A stretch of DNA of 64,000 nt from Altericroceibacterium indicum (GTDB lineage Bacteria > Pseudomonadota > Alphaproteobacteria > Sphingomonadales > Sphingomonadaceae): NCBI RefSeq assembly GCF_009828105.1, contig NZ_WTYQ01000005.1, positions 62,001 to 126,000 of the forward strand, given 5' to 3'. Positions 25,691 to 33,942 of this stretch are shown here, in pieces. The position numbers and the translations under genes were made by a program. Numbering within the stretch: position 1 is the first letter of the stretch; each line of letters opens with the position of its first letter. The notes beneath the pieces are model-generated. The model ran no database searches. It saw only the letters and a list, made by a program, of their open reading frames with translations, and was not told where the DNA came from.

Positions 25691-28017
25691 ACAGCCTCCC
25701 GAATTTCGATCAGTGGCACCGATGGGGCCTCCCCGGCAGCAAAGGTTGCGCCGGTGATATCCAGTCGATCTTCGGCAAAGCGTACGGGCACGTCGAACAG
25801 AAAGCCGGCGCGAATATCGGCCCCTTCGGGCGGTGCGCTGGCGAAAGTGATGATGCCGCCCGCACCCAATGTCCAATCGGCTTCAGCCAGCCCATTCACA
25901 CTGACTGTGATGGTGCCGGCACGCGGTCGGGTGATAGGGCGAATCTGCGCATCGTCACCGCTGCCATAGCGCTTCACCAGCTGGAAACTGGCCGTGATGC
26001 CATCGCCTGTACCGATGCGCTGGTCGATCAGAGTGGGAGTGCCGCGCATGGCGTTGGAACTGCAATCGAAGGGATCAGACAGGCGGAACCCACGTGCTGC
26101 TCCGCGCCTTGCCCGGAAAAAGCTGAGCAACACGCCCAGCTCTTCTTCTGACCTGATTCCGGGGCCGACATCATAGCTCAGGCGCGCATCGCTCCACAGG
26201 CTGTTGCGTCGTTCATGGCCTGATGCGGTGACCACCACAGAGGTTGAAAATTCCGGGCTGACCCCGGCATCCCGGCCCAGGGCGAGCGGGTAGAGAATAT
26301 CGTCAAAAGCCTGCATATCGTCCTCCTTGGGCGAAGGTGTGCGGGTGTATCCATCGCGGGTGACCTGCGGCAGCGCCCAGACATAGAGCTGCGCAACACC
26401 GCGCTGTTCAGCCTCTTCCAAGCCGCGATCAATGCGCTGCCAATAGGTGCCGGCATCCGCTGCTTCGAGCACGAAACCGGCAAGATAATCCTGCAATTCG
26501 ATTGGGTAGGAGAGTCGCGCTTGCACTGTTTCATACGCTGCTTTGCGCTGGGCTTCGGCTCCGCTGGTGAGCCAGTCATAATCTTCCACCTGAAAGCGGT
26601 CGAAAGCGGGATAGGCCCAGCCGTGAGGCAGATTGGCACGGATCAGTTCGGGCATGTCGGCAGCGAGCACGGTCGGCGTGAAGGCCAGCAGCAGGACTTC
26701 GGCCCCCGCTTCGCCTGCCGCCGCGCGAATGGCGCTGGTGAGTGCGGCTGTGGATTGGGCGAGCATGGCCCCTGCCTCATCGAGCAGGTCCGTCTGCGCG
26801 GGTGACAAGGGTGCGCGCATATCGGGAATGGCCACCGGATCGCCGCCCCATGCAGCTTTCGCAGCAGCATCATAGAGGCATATTCCGCCCTCCGGTGTGA
26901 TCCACCACCAGGCTTCCCCGATCTGGAACAGCACCGGCAATCCAGCGGCTTTCTGCAAGGCAATAAACTTGCCAGCCACCGCCTGAAGCCAGCCCATTGC
27001 TTCATCATTGGCGGGGGAGAGCAGGGCAGATGGTGGCTCCCAGCCGGTGCGGCCGGGGGTGCCGTCAGATGCGCATTGTTGCCATGAGGCAGGGCAATTC
27101 CGGGCCAGCAATTCATAGGATAGCGATATGATCGCTTCCAACCCTTGCGCCGCGCAGAGCTGGAAGAAGCTTGCATGCCAGTTTCGCGCTGGCGTGCAGA
27201 GCGTTCCTGCCGGATCGGCCAACAATGCACCGCCTGACCGCACCAGCCGGTAGAAATGGCTCATCCCGACATAATGCAGCACCCGCCCGCGATAACCGAG
27301 ACCGCGCAGATTTCTGAGAATACGCGCAGGTGTCTGATTGTAGCTGTCATCATAAGCGGTGGCCATTTGCACCCCATGCGGCGGCACCAGCACATCACCG
27401 ATTTCCAGCATCGGCCGATCACCCTGACAACTGATCCCGCTCAGCGTAACCCAGCCATCGGCGCGGGCGGGGAGCAATGTGTCATCCTCGGGTATAAAAT
27501 CGGGTGGGGTCAGGGAGAGGAACATCCGGTCAATATCATGCGGCCAGACCGGATCGGCATCGCTTTCCAGATCCCAGCCACCCGCCAGATTGGAGAAGTC
27601 GAGTGTGATTTCGGCATCATCCGGTGCGCCATCGGCGTAATTCCACAAGCGAACCAACCAGATATGCGCTTCCCCCGCAGCATCGCGGCCTTCTATGGTC
27701 AGCGTCGGGCCATTTTCACCATCTAGCGGGATGATACCGCCCGAACGCCAGTGAAAGCGCAAAGTGGTGCGGGCATAATCACGGTCTGTCCGATAGGCGA
27801 GCAGGGGATGATCCAGCGTGTCTTCGCTGACCCAGATAAGGCCGGCAAGATCACTTTTACGTTGAAATTCGGCATCAATACGCAGGGAATCGGGGCCTGT
27901 GGTGACAACGCTTGCCATCATTGGGCGAGGAAAATCGACGGTCCAGAAACGTGGGTCAAACCGCTGGATATAGTCAGATTGCTGCCCGCTTGCTGTGTGG
28001 ATAAGGCTAAAAGCCAT
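25687..28017 (-). CDS. GTA gp12 (DUF2460/TIGR02217) fused to a large N-terminal region with a TIM-barrel-like stretch
   Basis: A 776-residue protein; ATG at 28017 has GGAG upstream. Residues 568-776 are a complete DUF2460/TIGR02217 tail protein (FDDILYPLALGRDAGVSPEF, RNSLWSDARLSYDVG, FFRARRGAARGFRLSDPFD). Residues 1-567 are extra: an all-beta-looking start (~1-240), then a TIM-barrel/glycosidase-like stretch with RGRVLHYVGMSHFYRLV, LEAIISLSYEL, VLFQIGEAWWW and QLYVWALPQVTRDGY. I recall similar long proteins being named non-contractile tail sheath. Usual gp12 is about 210 residues. A strong internal Shine-Dalgarno precedes Met568, so a free gp12 could also be made. Confidence 0.85.
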   Translation of the reverse strand: MAFSLIHTASGQQSDYIQRFDPRFWTVDFPRPMMASVVTTGPDSLRIDAEFQRKSDLAGLIWVSEDTLDHPLLAYRTDRDYARTTLRFHWRSGGIIPLDGENGPTLTIEGRDAAGEAHIWLVRLWNYADGAPDDAEITLDFSNLAGGWDLESDADPVWPHDIDRMFLSLTPPDFIPEDDTLLPARADGWVTLSGISCQGDRPMLEIGDVLVPPHGVQMATAYDDSYNQTPARILRNLRGLGYRGRVLHYVGMSHFYRLVRSGGALLADPAGTLCTPARNWHASFFQLCAAQGLEAIISLSYELLARNCPASWQQCASDGTPGRTGWEPPSALLSPANDEAMGWLQAVAGKFIALQKAAGLPVLFQIGEAWWWITPEGGICLYDAAAKAAWGGDPVAIPDMRAPLSPAQTDLLDEAGAMLAQSTAALTSAIRAAAGEAGAEVLLLAFTPTVLAADMPELIRANLPHGWAYPAFDRFQVEDYDWLTSGAEAQRKAAYETVQARLSYPIELQDYLAGFVLEAADAGTYWQRIDRGLEEAEQRGVAQLYVWALPQVTRDGYTRTPSPKEDDMQAFDDILYPLALGRDAGVSPEFSTSVVVTASGHERRNSLWSDARLSYDVGPGIRSEEELGVLLSFFRARRGAARGFRLSDPFDCSSNAMRGTPTLIDQRIGTGDGITASFQLVKRYGSGDDAQIRPITRPRAGTITVSVNGLAEADWTLGAGGIITFASAPPEGADIRAGFLFDVPVRFAEDRLDITGATFAAGEAPSVPLIEIREAV
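26316..26328 (-). promoter_or_regulatory. Internal ribosome-binding site at codon 568 of the gp12 fusion
   Basis: On the minus strand AAGGAGGA, then CGAT, then an in-frame ATG (26316). This is close to an ideal Shine-Dalgarno at good spacing. Starting here gives 209 residues, the size of a standalone DUF2460 gp12. It is either an active second start or a relic of two once-separate genes. Confidence 0.65.
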
Positions 28018-28030
28018 GGTGTTTCTCCTG

Positions 28031-28621
28031 TCAGTTTCCGGCAAGCGCGCGGCGCACGGAACTGGCCACTTGCCTTGACGAGCGCTGGAGAATGGCGGGG
28101 GTGGAGCTTCCACGTGGGGCGGCGATGGAAATGCCGACTGTCACATTGCGTGGCGCTTCGCCGCCGGAGGTTTGCGTTTCCACTCGCCCTGCGCTGGTGG
28201 GGACAAACATTTCCGGTCCACGTTCGCCCACCATATAGGCGCGCCCCGGAGAGACCGGCCCGCCGGTGGCGCGGCCCGGCGCGCCGAGCAATGCGCTGAT
28301 GGTAGAGCCGAGCACATTGCCAAGCGACCCGCCGGATGAGCTGCCGCTTGGCACATTGCCAAACAGCGAGCCAACCCCGCTTTGCACCGCCTGTGCGGCG
28401 ATTTCGCTCATGGTGTTGAGGGCCACGCGCTTCAGATCATCAAAGCCCATATTCCCACGCTTAATGGCACTGAGAAGCCCGCTTTCGAGCACATTTCCGG
28501 CCTTGGCAAAGCCATCTGTCAGCGTGGTGTCGAGCGTGCCGCGCATCGTGTCTATATCGCTGCGGAATCCCTGGGTGCTGGCTCGCACATCAATGATCAG
28601 CGTTTCGATTTCGTCATCCAT
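28031..28621 (-). CDS. GTA gp11-like short tail tape-measure protein
   Basis: A 196-residue protein. It has an N-terminal helical part (DVRASTQGFRSDIDTMRGTL), a central KRGNMGFDDLKRVALNTM stretch typical of tape-measure ends, a hydrophobic Gly/Ser-rich middle and GRAYMVGERGPEMFVPTSAG, a signature of phage tape-measure C-termini. Its small size fits the short tail of GTA particles. It overlaps the preceding chaperone gene by 8 bases. Confidence 0.88.
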   Translation of the reverse strand: MDDEIETLIIDVRASTQGFRSDIDTMRGTLDTTLTDGFAKAGNVLESGLLSAIKRGNMGFDDLKRVALNTMSEIAAQAVQSGVGSLFGNVPSGSSSGGSLGNVLGSTISALLGAPGRATGGPVSPGRAYMVGERGPEMFVPTSAGRVETQTSGGEAPRNVTVGISIAAPRGSSTPAILQRSSRQVASSVRRALAGN

Positions 28622-28811
28622 GGCGCTCTTGCTCCATCATGGTGTGAATCTCGGCGCGGCTGGGCGGGCGGGGCGTATCGCTGGCCTGCGCCGTGAAAAG
28701 GGGGATGATTTCTGCCGGAGTGGCTTGCCAGAATTGCGCCGGGTTCCAGCCGAATGTTCGGCAGGTCAGTCCGGCCCATTGCAGCGCGAGCGGGCCAAAA
28801 CGCTCTTTCAT
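28614..28811 (-). CDS. GTA tail assembly chaperone (rcc01693-like)
   Basis: A 65-residue protein beginning MKERFGPLALQWAGLTCRTF and containing WNPAQFWQATPAEIIPLF, the pattern of the small second tail chaperone found between gp10 and the tape measure in GTAs. It starts at ATG 28811 inside the gp10 stop (ATGA), and its position just before the tape measure is the classical place for a tail chaperone pair. Confidence 0.85.
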   Translation of the reverse strand: MKERFGPLALQWAGLTCRTFGWNPAQFWQATPAEIIPLFTAQASDTPRPPSRAEIHTMMEQERHG

Positions 28812-29122
28812 GCGCGGCCTTGCAGAATTTGCCCCAGCACTTGCCGTAAAGGCGCGGCTGTTCCGGCAAGGCCGAGTTCTAACACCGCTTCGCCCACCGC
28901 ATCGCGCGGCACAACGGCAGGGTCCGCCAGACAATGCCAGAACAACGCGGCCATTTCAGAGAGACGCAACTGGCCCGCTCCGGCCCGTTCCACCAGCGCG
29001 AAGAGCGGCCCTAATTCCTCTTCTGCTGCCACCAATGCGTTGAAACTGGGGCGCAGGAGATGCGGCTTACCGTTAATGGTGAGGGTGGCTTCCCCGCGCA
29101 GGGGATTGGCGGCTATGCTCAT
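28808..29122 (-). CDS. GTA gp10-like tail assembly chaperone
   Basis: A 104-residue protein with a GEATLTINGKPHLLRPSF start and FNALVAAEEELGPLF, matching the GTA family of gp10 proteins. It overlaps the major tail gene (ATGA at 29119-29122) and the next chaperone gene. It probably binds the tape measure before tail assembly. Confidence 0.87.
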   Translation of the reverse strand: MSIAANPLRGEATLTINGKPHLLRPSFNALVAAEEELGPLFALVERAGAGQLRLSEMAALFWHCLADPAVVPRDAVGEAVLELGLAGTAAPLRQVLGQILQGRA

Positions 29123-29526
29123 GCCGGAAGAACCGGGCCGGAGCTTTCAAGCTGGAGCGTGTAATTGCGCTCCCCATTGAAATCGCCGGCATAATCGAGC
29201 CGCTGAATAAGGAAGCGCCCGCGCAATTTCTCGCCATCTTCGAAGGAGAGTTCATAATCTTCCAAAGTTCCGGCCAGTGCATGGGTGCGGATGGCATTTT
29301 CAGCGCTACTGCCAAGGAAAATCCCCGCCGCACTGACCGAGACAGAGCGCACGCCTGCCCCTGATAGCAATTCGCGCCAGCCACCCGATTCCTTGTGGGT
29401 GACAACGACAGTATCGCCATTGATGGACATTTGCGTGGTGCGCAGGCCCGCAACGGTGGTGTATGCAGGATCGGCAGAACCATCGCCAATCTTGAGAAGG
29501 AAGGCGGAGCCTTTTTGGGCAGACAT
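29119..29526 (-). CDS. GTA gp9-like major tail protein
   Basis: A 135-residue tail tube protein. It contains KGSAFLLKIGDGS, TTQMSINGDTVVVTHKESGGWRELL and GTLEDYELSFEDGEKLRGRF, the pattern of the TP901-1-type major tail proteins in GTAs. ATG at 29526 is preferred because GGAG lies 8 bases upstream; the ATG at 29532 is too close to it. Many copies should stack to form the tail. Confidence 0.9.
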   Translation of the reverse strand: MSAQKGSAFLLKIGDGSADPAYTTVAGLRTTQMSINGDTVVVTHKESGGWRELLSGAGVRSVSVSAAGIFLGSSAENAIRTHALAGTLEDYELSFEDGEKLRGRFLIQRLDYAGDFNGERNYTLQLESSGPVLPA

Positions 29527-29547
29527 GGGCATTTCTCCAAAAGCAGA

Positions 29548-29943
29548 TCAGATGAGGGGGGCGTGGAGGCGGAAACGATATTCCAGCAGCACCGCGCGGA
29601 TATTGCGGGGGCGCTGTTCGGCCCGCGCACGCAGGAATTGGACGGAGGCCAAAGTAAAAAGCGTGTGATCAGCCGGCAGGCTTTCAACCCGCTTTTCCAG
29701 CGCCTGCACCAGAGCGGCGGCTGTGTCCGGGTCATCACCCCGGCAATGAAGCTCCAGCGCCAGACGAATTTCGCGCCCCTGCGTGGTTTTCATGCTCCAA
29801 TCCGTGCTGGCGCTGGCGACGATACCGACCCAGGGAAAGCTCGCCCGCAAAGGGGCCTCTTCGGTGATGGCGTTCAGCTCACTCGTCAGGAGGGGATCGT
29901 CTTGTAAATGCTGGATAAGCGCGCTGCGCAGAGCCGTTTCCAT
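29548..29943 (-). CDS. GTA gp8-like tail terminator (DUF3168)
   Basis: A 131-residue protein with the DUF3168 pattern: ALRSALIQHLQDDPLL near the start, ASFPWVGIV, a middle REIRLALELHCRGDD and FLRARAEQRPRNIRAVLLEYRFRLH at the end. DUF3168 proteins cap the tail tube and join it to the head. It lies 21 bases upstream of the tail protein gene and 5 bases after the small preceding gene. Confidence 0.87.
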   Translation of the reverse strand: METALRSALIQHLQDDPLLTSELNAITEEAPLRASFPWVGIVASASTDWSMKTTQGREIRLALELHCRGDDPDTAAALVQALEKRVESLPADHTLFTLASVQFLRARAEQRPRNIRAVLLEYRFRLHAPLI

Positions 29944-29948
29944 GAGTT

Positions 29949-30143
29949 CTACTCCCTGTTACCAAGCGGCCAGAGCAAGCGCGGATCGCGCCATCTTGCC
30001 GGTGAATTGCGGGCCTTGAGGCGCTGGCTCTCACCATGGGCTTCGGCCAGCACACGCGCCTTGCGGGTCAGCCGATCAACGAGCTGGGCGCTGCCAGTTT
30101 TTGCCTCGATCATGCGAGGCGTATCCGCCGCCATGGTCGCCAT
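29949..30143 (-). CDS. Small GTA gp7-position protein, probable head closure/completion factor
   Basis: A 64-residue basic protein. It fits exactly into the gap between gp6 and gp8, overlapping the first by 34 bases and ending 5 bases before the second. A predicted helical stretch (SAQLVDRLTRKARVLAEAHGES) is followed by RWRDPRLLWPLG. In Rhodobacter the gp7 gene holds this place. I see no Shine-Dalgarno, and ATG 30134 is an alternative start. Assignment is by position only. Confidence 0.6.
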   Translation of the reverse strand: MATMAADTPRMIEAKTGSAQLVDRLTRKARVLAEAHGESQRLKARNSPARWRDPRLLWPLGNRE

Positions 30144-30655
30144 AGGGCCGCGATTGCGGCGGGCGGGGAGGCAGAATTTTCGCTATCCCGGTTGCGGTAA
30201 AGATGGGCGGCAAGGCGCAAGATCCCGTGGCGCAGGGCATCGGGAAGGCTCGCCCAGTCCGGCGCGATACCAGCGGTGAAATGAACCTTGATACGCGGGG
30301 TATTAAGGTGGCGGGTGATGCCGATACGGGCCTGCCCATCGGCTTCCAGTTCCAGTGCATAATCGGTGATGGCCAGCGGTGCGGCACTGCCGTCTGTTGC
30401 CAGCGCCTCCACCACTGTCACGGCGTTGACCGGGACAGTGCCAAGGTGTTGCCAGCCGGGCGTGGCCCCACGAATTTCGGTACAGGCGCTTGCCAGCGGC
30501 ATCCGCCCGGTAAAGCCTTCGCACATGTCGCAAGCGGCATGAAGCAGGGCTTCCAGCGTGGCATTGTCTTTTGGGGTGGTGATGGCGAGCCAGTCTTTCA
30601 GCTCGTCCAATGCGCTGCCAGAAAGATCGGGCCGCGTGATGATTACCCGCTTCAT
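30110..30655 (-). CDS. GTA gp6-like head-tail connector protein
   Basis: A 181-residue protein of the phage head-tail adaptor kind. It begins MKRVIITRPDLSGSALDELKDWL, has ALLHAACDMCEGFTGR (typical of phiE125 gp8-like connectors) and ends with a helical LPDALRHGILRLAAHLYRNRD. ATG 30655 has GGAG at about -9. It follows the capsid gene after a 103-base gap in which I see no other gene. Confidence 0.87.
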   Translation of the reverse strand: MKRVIITRPDLSGSALDELKDWLAITTPKDNATLEALLHAACDMCEGFTGRMPLASACTEIRGATPGWQHLGTVPVNAVTVVEALATDGSAAPLAITDYALELEADGQARIGITRHLNTPRIKVHFTAGIAPDWASLPDALRHGILRLAAHLYRNRDSENSASPPAAIAALWRPWRRIRLA

Positions 30656-30758
30656 GGCGGTCTCCACATATGGCGAGAGAAAAGGCGCGCCCGCGCCGTT
30701 TGCCCGGAGGGGAGGACAGGCAGCGGCGCAGGCGCGTGAGGGAGCGGATCGGGCTGGC

Positions 30759-31904
30759 TTAGCTCTCGATTTTCAGCAGCTTGATCGCTGCACTGTCGAG
30801 CACCTGCCCGCCGACCCGCTTGGTGGCGTAGAAATGAACGAAGGGCTTGTTGGTGAAGGGATCACGCAGGATCGTCGTGGCGCTGCGTTCAGCGATGAGA
30901 TAGCCCGCCTTGAAATTGCCAAAGGCGATCGGAAACGCCCCGGCTGCCACATCGGGCATATCTTCGGCTTCCACCACCGGGTAGCCGAGCAGGCGATCGG
31001 GCTGGCCTTCCACCAGGCCGGGTTGCCACAGAAAGGCGCCATCAGCGGTCTTCAACTTGCGGACCATGGAGAGGGTGGAGGAATTCATCACCCAGCTTGC
31101 CCCCTGCCGATGCCCGGCCTTCATCGTATGAACCAGATCAATCAGCCTGGCTTCAGGATTGGCATCAAATCCGGCATCATCGCCCGAGCCGATATATTGC
31201 AGCGTTTTGAACGGGCGCAGTGCATCGCTGGCGGTAGAAACCGGGGAGGACAGGAAGCCGAGTGGCTGGTTCACCCCATTGCCACCGACAAAGGCTGCCC
31301 CTTCCGCGCGGGCAAATTCCATCGCAATTTCGCTCGCCAGCCAGCCTTCGAGATCAAAAGCTGTATCATCAAGCATGGCCTGGCTTGCGGCCGGATTGGC
31401 GTAAAGTTCACCGGTAGGCGGTGCAATTTCGGCAAATTCGGGTGTGTCGGTTTCCGGGCGGCCGGCGATTTCGCCCACCCAGCCGGACGCTGTTCCACCG
31501 GTGGAAACGAGCTTGCGATAGCCAGCGCTGCCCACCTGCACCACCTGGGCCAGATCGCGGATCGGGCTGATTTCCTTCAATTCACGCGCAATCAGCGCAT
31601 CAATTTCGCGCGGCACGGCATAGCCGCCATCCTTGGCCACACTGCCCGAGATGCTCTTCACCTGTGTTTCAGAGCCACGGCGCAAATAGCCATCGACGAA
31701 GCCTTTGACCTCCGGGCTGTCCATTGTGTCACTTGCGCCGCCAGCCAGCGCCGGGCGGGCAGCGGCTCGGCTGACACGCTCCAGCCGGCTCTTCACATCG
31801 TCCATATCGGTGCGCAGGCCAGCAATGGCAGCATCGGCTTCATCCTGGCGCGCAACGATGTCGAAGCTTTCAGCCAGCGGAGTGTTTTCAGGAATCATAT
31901 CCAT
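30759..31904 (-). CDS. GTA gp5-like major capsid protein (HK97 fold)
   Basis: A 381-residue HK97-type capsid protein. Residues 1-~100 form a charged, coiled-coil-like scaffolding segment (DDVKSRLERVSRAA) expected to be cut off by the prohead protease. The HK97 core follows: GGYAVPREIDALIARELKEISPIRDLA, SGWVGEIAGRPETDTP, GEGAAFVGGNGVNQPLG-like bases and the C-terminal RVGGQVLDSAAIKLLK. ATG 31904 is chosen because AAGGTGA lies about 8 bases upstream. An intrinsic terminator sits just upstream, between the protease and this gene. Confidence 0.93.
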   Translation of the reverse strand: MDMIPENTPLAESFDIVARQDEADAAIAGLRTDMDDVKSRLERVSRAAARPALAGGASDTMDSPEVKGFVDGYLRRGSETQVKSISGSVAKDGGYAVPREIDALIARELKEISPIRDLAQVVQVGSAGYRKLVSTGGTASGWVGEIAGRPETDTPEFAEIAPPTGELYANPAASQAMLDDTAFDLEGWLASEIAMEFARAEGAAFVGGNGVNQPLGFLSSPVSTASDALRPFKTLQYIGSGDDAGFDANPEARLIDLVHTMKAGHRQGASWVMNSSTLSMVRKLKTADGAFLWQPGLVEGQPDRLLGYPVVEAEDMPDVAAGAFPIAFGNFKAGYLIAERSATTILRDPFTNKPFVHFYATKRVGGQVLDSAAIKLLKIES

Positions 31905-31939
31905 GGGGCATTTCACCTTTCGGGTTGGGAAACAGGCAC

Positions 31940-31961
31940 AAAAAAGCCGCTCGGAAGCGGC
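31940..31961 (-). terminator. Intrinsic terminator inside the GTA operon, before the capsid gene
   Basis: Read on the minus strand: GCCGCT, loop TCCG, AGCGGC, then six T. It lies between the prohead protease stop (31994) and the capsid start (31904) and points in the direction of transcription. It should reduce readthrough into capsid and tail genes unless countered. Confidence 0.8.
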
Positions 31962-31993
31962 GGGTGGAAAAGGGGGGGAGGGAGGGCTTTGGT

Positions 31994-32443
31994 TCAGTGA
32001 ACCAGATGGACCCGGGCGCCATATTGCAAAGGGTGGGTGACAAGGCTCACTTCCAGCAGCTCTATCTCCTCCAGCAAACGGCCCGCAGGCAGCGGCTGGA
32101 AGCGCTCGACCCGGTAGCCAAAGCTGAGGCCGGTCACCGTGCGATCATAGAGCGCATGGGCGGCGCGCCCGGTGGCATCGTCCAGCTTTGCGATGATGCG
32201 CAGGCCCCGCCGGTCTTCTTCCAGCCATTCCACCGTGCCGATCCTGTGTTCGGGGCGGTGTTGCCACAATAGCGGGAAGGGATCGGCGGCGTTGGCAAGG
32301 CTGCGGGCAAAAGCGCCAGGCGCAATGACATCCCCTGCGCCATCGCGGATGTCGAACAAAGCGGCATAGCCTGCAAGGCTCACTGATTTGTTAGTGGTGG
32401 TGCGGCGTGGTGTGCGCTGGGCTATTTCGAGAGGGCGATTCAT
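31994..32443 (-). CDS. GTA gp4-like prohead protease
   Basis: A 149-residue HK97-family serine protease that matures the capsid. It shows AGYAALFDIRDGAGDVIAPGAF, the catalytic His in LLWQHRPEHRIGTVEW and the catalytic Ser in VTGLSFGYRVERF. ATG 32443 overlaps the preceding small gene as ATGA; the frame is open further upstream but without homology. It ends about 90 bases before the capsid gene. Confidence 0.92.
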   Translation of the reverse strand: MNRPLEIAQRTPRRTTTNKSVSLAGYAALFDIRDGAGDVIAPGAFARSLANAADPFPLLWQHRPEHRIGTVEWLEEDRRGLRIIAKLDDATGRAAHALYDRTVTGLSFGYRVERFQPLPAGRLLEEIELLEVSLVTHPLQYGARVHLVH

Positions 32444-32748
32444 TTCAGCAGCTCCGGCACGCCCATCCGCATGGCAATCCCGACCAGCAGCAGCGCCATG
32501 ATCCCACGCACGGCCCAATCGATCACGGCTTTCCACGCGCTCGCCTTGGCATCGCGCCAGGCGCGCAGAAGCTCGCGCAATTCGTCAATATCGCTCTGCG
32601 CACCGTCATCATTGAGACCGAGCCGCTGGAGCACACGGTCAGCGCCCTGTTGGCTGGCTTCTTCGATAATGCCGCGCAAGGTGGTGACATCGGAACCTTC
32701 TTCAGCGGCTTGCGCGATCAGGCGGGCGAGGGTGGTTTGCGGGGTCAT
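32440..32748 (-). CDS. Small membrane-anchored protein in the GTA cluster (DUF6127-like)
   Basis: A 102-residue protein between portal and protease, overlapping both by ATGA. The first ~70 residues are hydrophilic and helical (ARLIAQAAEEGSDVTTLRGI); residues ~80-98 form one membrane segment (AVRGIMALLLVGIAMRMGV). I recall similar sphingomonad proteins called DUF6127. Its role in the particle is unknown. Confidence 0.8.
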   Translation of the reverse strand: MTPQTTLARLIAQAAEEGSDVTTLRGIIEEASQQGADRVLQRLGLNDDGAQSDIDELRELLRAWRDAKASAWKAVIDWAVRGIMALLLVGIAMRMGVPELLK

Positions 32749-33902
32749 GCCAAATCTCCAGCAGGGGCGATGTCGAGGAGCTTGCGCTTTTCTGCATCGC
32801 TCAGGAAATCAGCCCCGGACACTTGCGCCCACAGCTTCTCCCGATCTTCTGACAGGGCAGGCACCCGGTCGAGATCGACGCTGAGCGCAAGGCCCGGAAA
32901 CCACGGGGTGAGCCCCTCGCTGATGCCCGCAAGGATCTTGCCCGCCAGTGGCAGCAGGGTCAGCCGCCACAAGGCGCGATTGGCCTCGCGGTAATTGGCA
33001 TAGGTGTTGTCCCCCGGCAGCCCCAGCATCATCGGCGGCACCCCGAAGGCCAGGGCAATATCGCGCGCGGCGGAGGCTTTCAGCTCGATGAAATCCATAT
33101 CGGCCGGCGTCATCGACATGCTCTGCCATTTCAGCCCGCCATCGAGCACCATGGGCCGTCCGGCATTGCCATCGCCCATAAAGGCGTCGACCAGCTCGCT
33201 CTTCAACCGGTCAAACTGTTCGCTTGTGAGCGGCCCGCCATCGTCCGCCTCGTGAATCAGCGCGCCCGATGGCCGGGCGGCATTTTTCAGCAAAGCGCTG
33301 TTCCAGTCTGCCGCCGCATTATGGATCGCCACGGCCTGATCGGCAGCGTTGAGGCAGCCTGCGCCATAGTGATCGTCCAGCGGGTGAAAGCTCTTTAAAT
33401 GGATGATATTGGGCCAGCCTGCCTCATCTTCCAGCGGCAGGGTCAGCGTGGTGTCCCCCACCTGATAGCGATAGGCAGACGGCCAGCCATCGGCCCCGGC
33501 GACCACCGAAATCCGTTCAGGCCTCAGGGCAAACAGCTCAATCGGGTGGCCCGCGCCATCCTTCATGATTTGCACATAGGCATTGCCGTGGAGCAGCAGA
33601 TGCGCGGCCAGCGTTTCCATCAGCGCCTGGCCTGCGCTCGACGCGCTCACCAGCGCCAGCGCGGCATCATCTGCGGGGGATAGCGGAACGCTGCCAACGC
33701 TTTCGCTCACCAGCCGGGTAGCCCGTTGCGCCACCGGATTTTCAAGGAAAGCCTGCATCACCGACCGGCGATATTCGAACGGTGTACGCGCGGCGCTTTT
33801 CTCAAAAGCATGGAACCACGGCGATTGATAGCTGCGCGCCAAAGGCACACGCGCTTCGCCCCCACCCTTGAAGGCGGTGCGGAGTGTGTCGAGGAAGGAC
33901 AT
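32745..33902 (-). CDS. GTA gp3-like portal protein
   Basis: A 385-residue HK97-family portal protein. It shows RSVMQAFLENPVAQRATRLVSESVGSVPL at the start, LLLHGNAYVQIMKDGAGHPIELF, the DDHYGAGCLNAADQAVAIHN stretch and FGVPPMMLGLPGDNTYANYREANRALW, all portal signatures. It forms the ring through which DNA enters the head. It overlaps the next gene by 4 bases and lies 40 bases after the terminase. Confidence 0.93.
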   Translation of the reverse strand: MSFLDTLRTAFKGGGEARVPLARSYQSPWFHAFEKSAARTPFEYRRSVMQAFLENPVAQRATRLVSESVGSVPLSPADDAALALVSASSAGQALMETLAAHLLLHGNAYVQIMKDGAGHPIELFALRPERISVVAGADGWPSAYRYQVGDTTLTLPLEDEAGWPNIIHLKSFHPLDDHYGAGCLNAADQAVAIHNAAADWNSALLKNAARPSGALIHEADDGGPLTSEQFDRLKSELVDAFMGDGNAGRPMVLDGGLKWQSMSMTPADMDFIELKASAARDIALAFGVPPMMLGLPGDNTYANYREANRALWRLTLLPLAGKILAGISEGLTPWFPGLALSVDLDRVPALSEDREKLWAQVSGADFLSDAEKRKLLDIAPAGDLA

Positions 33903-33942
33903 GGAAAAACCTCTCAGATAAGGGGAGGGTAAGTCAGTTAGG

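Noticed and set aside
30670-30762. A 30-codon plus-strand frame between the capsid and gp6 genes
   Set aside because: It is very basic (Arg-rich from GC content), antisense to the operon and has no other support.
30558-32000. A 480-codon plus-strand frame antisense to the GTA capsid gene
   Set aside because: The capsid protein is clearly encoded on the minus strand; the antisense frame shows no domain and crosses the intrinsic terminator.
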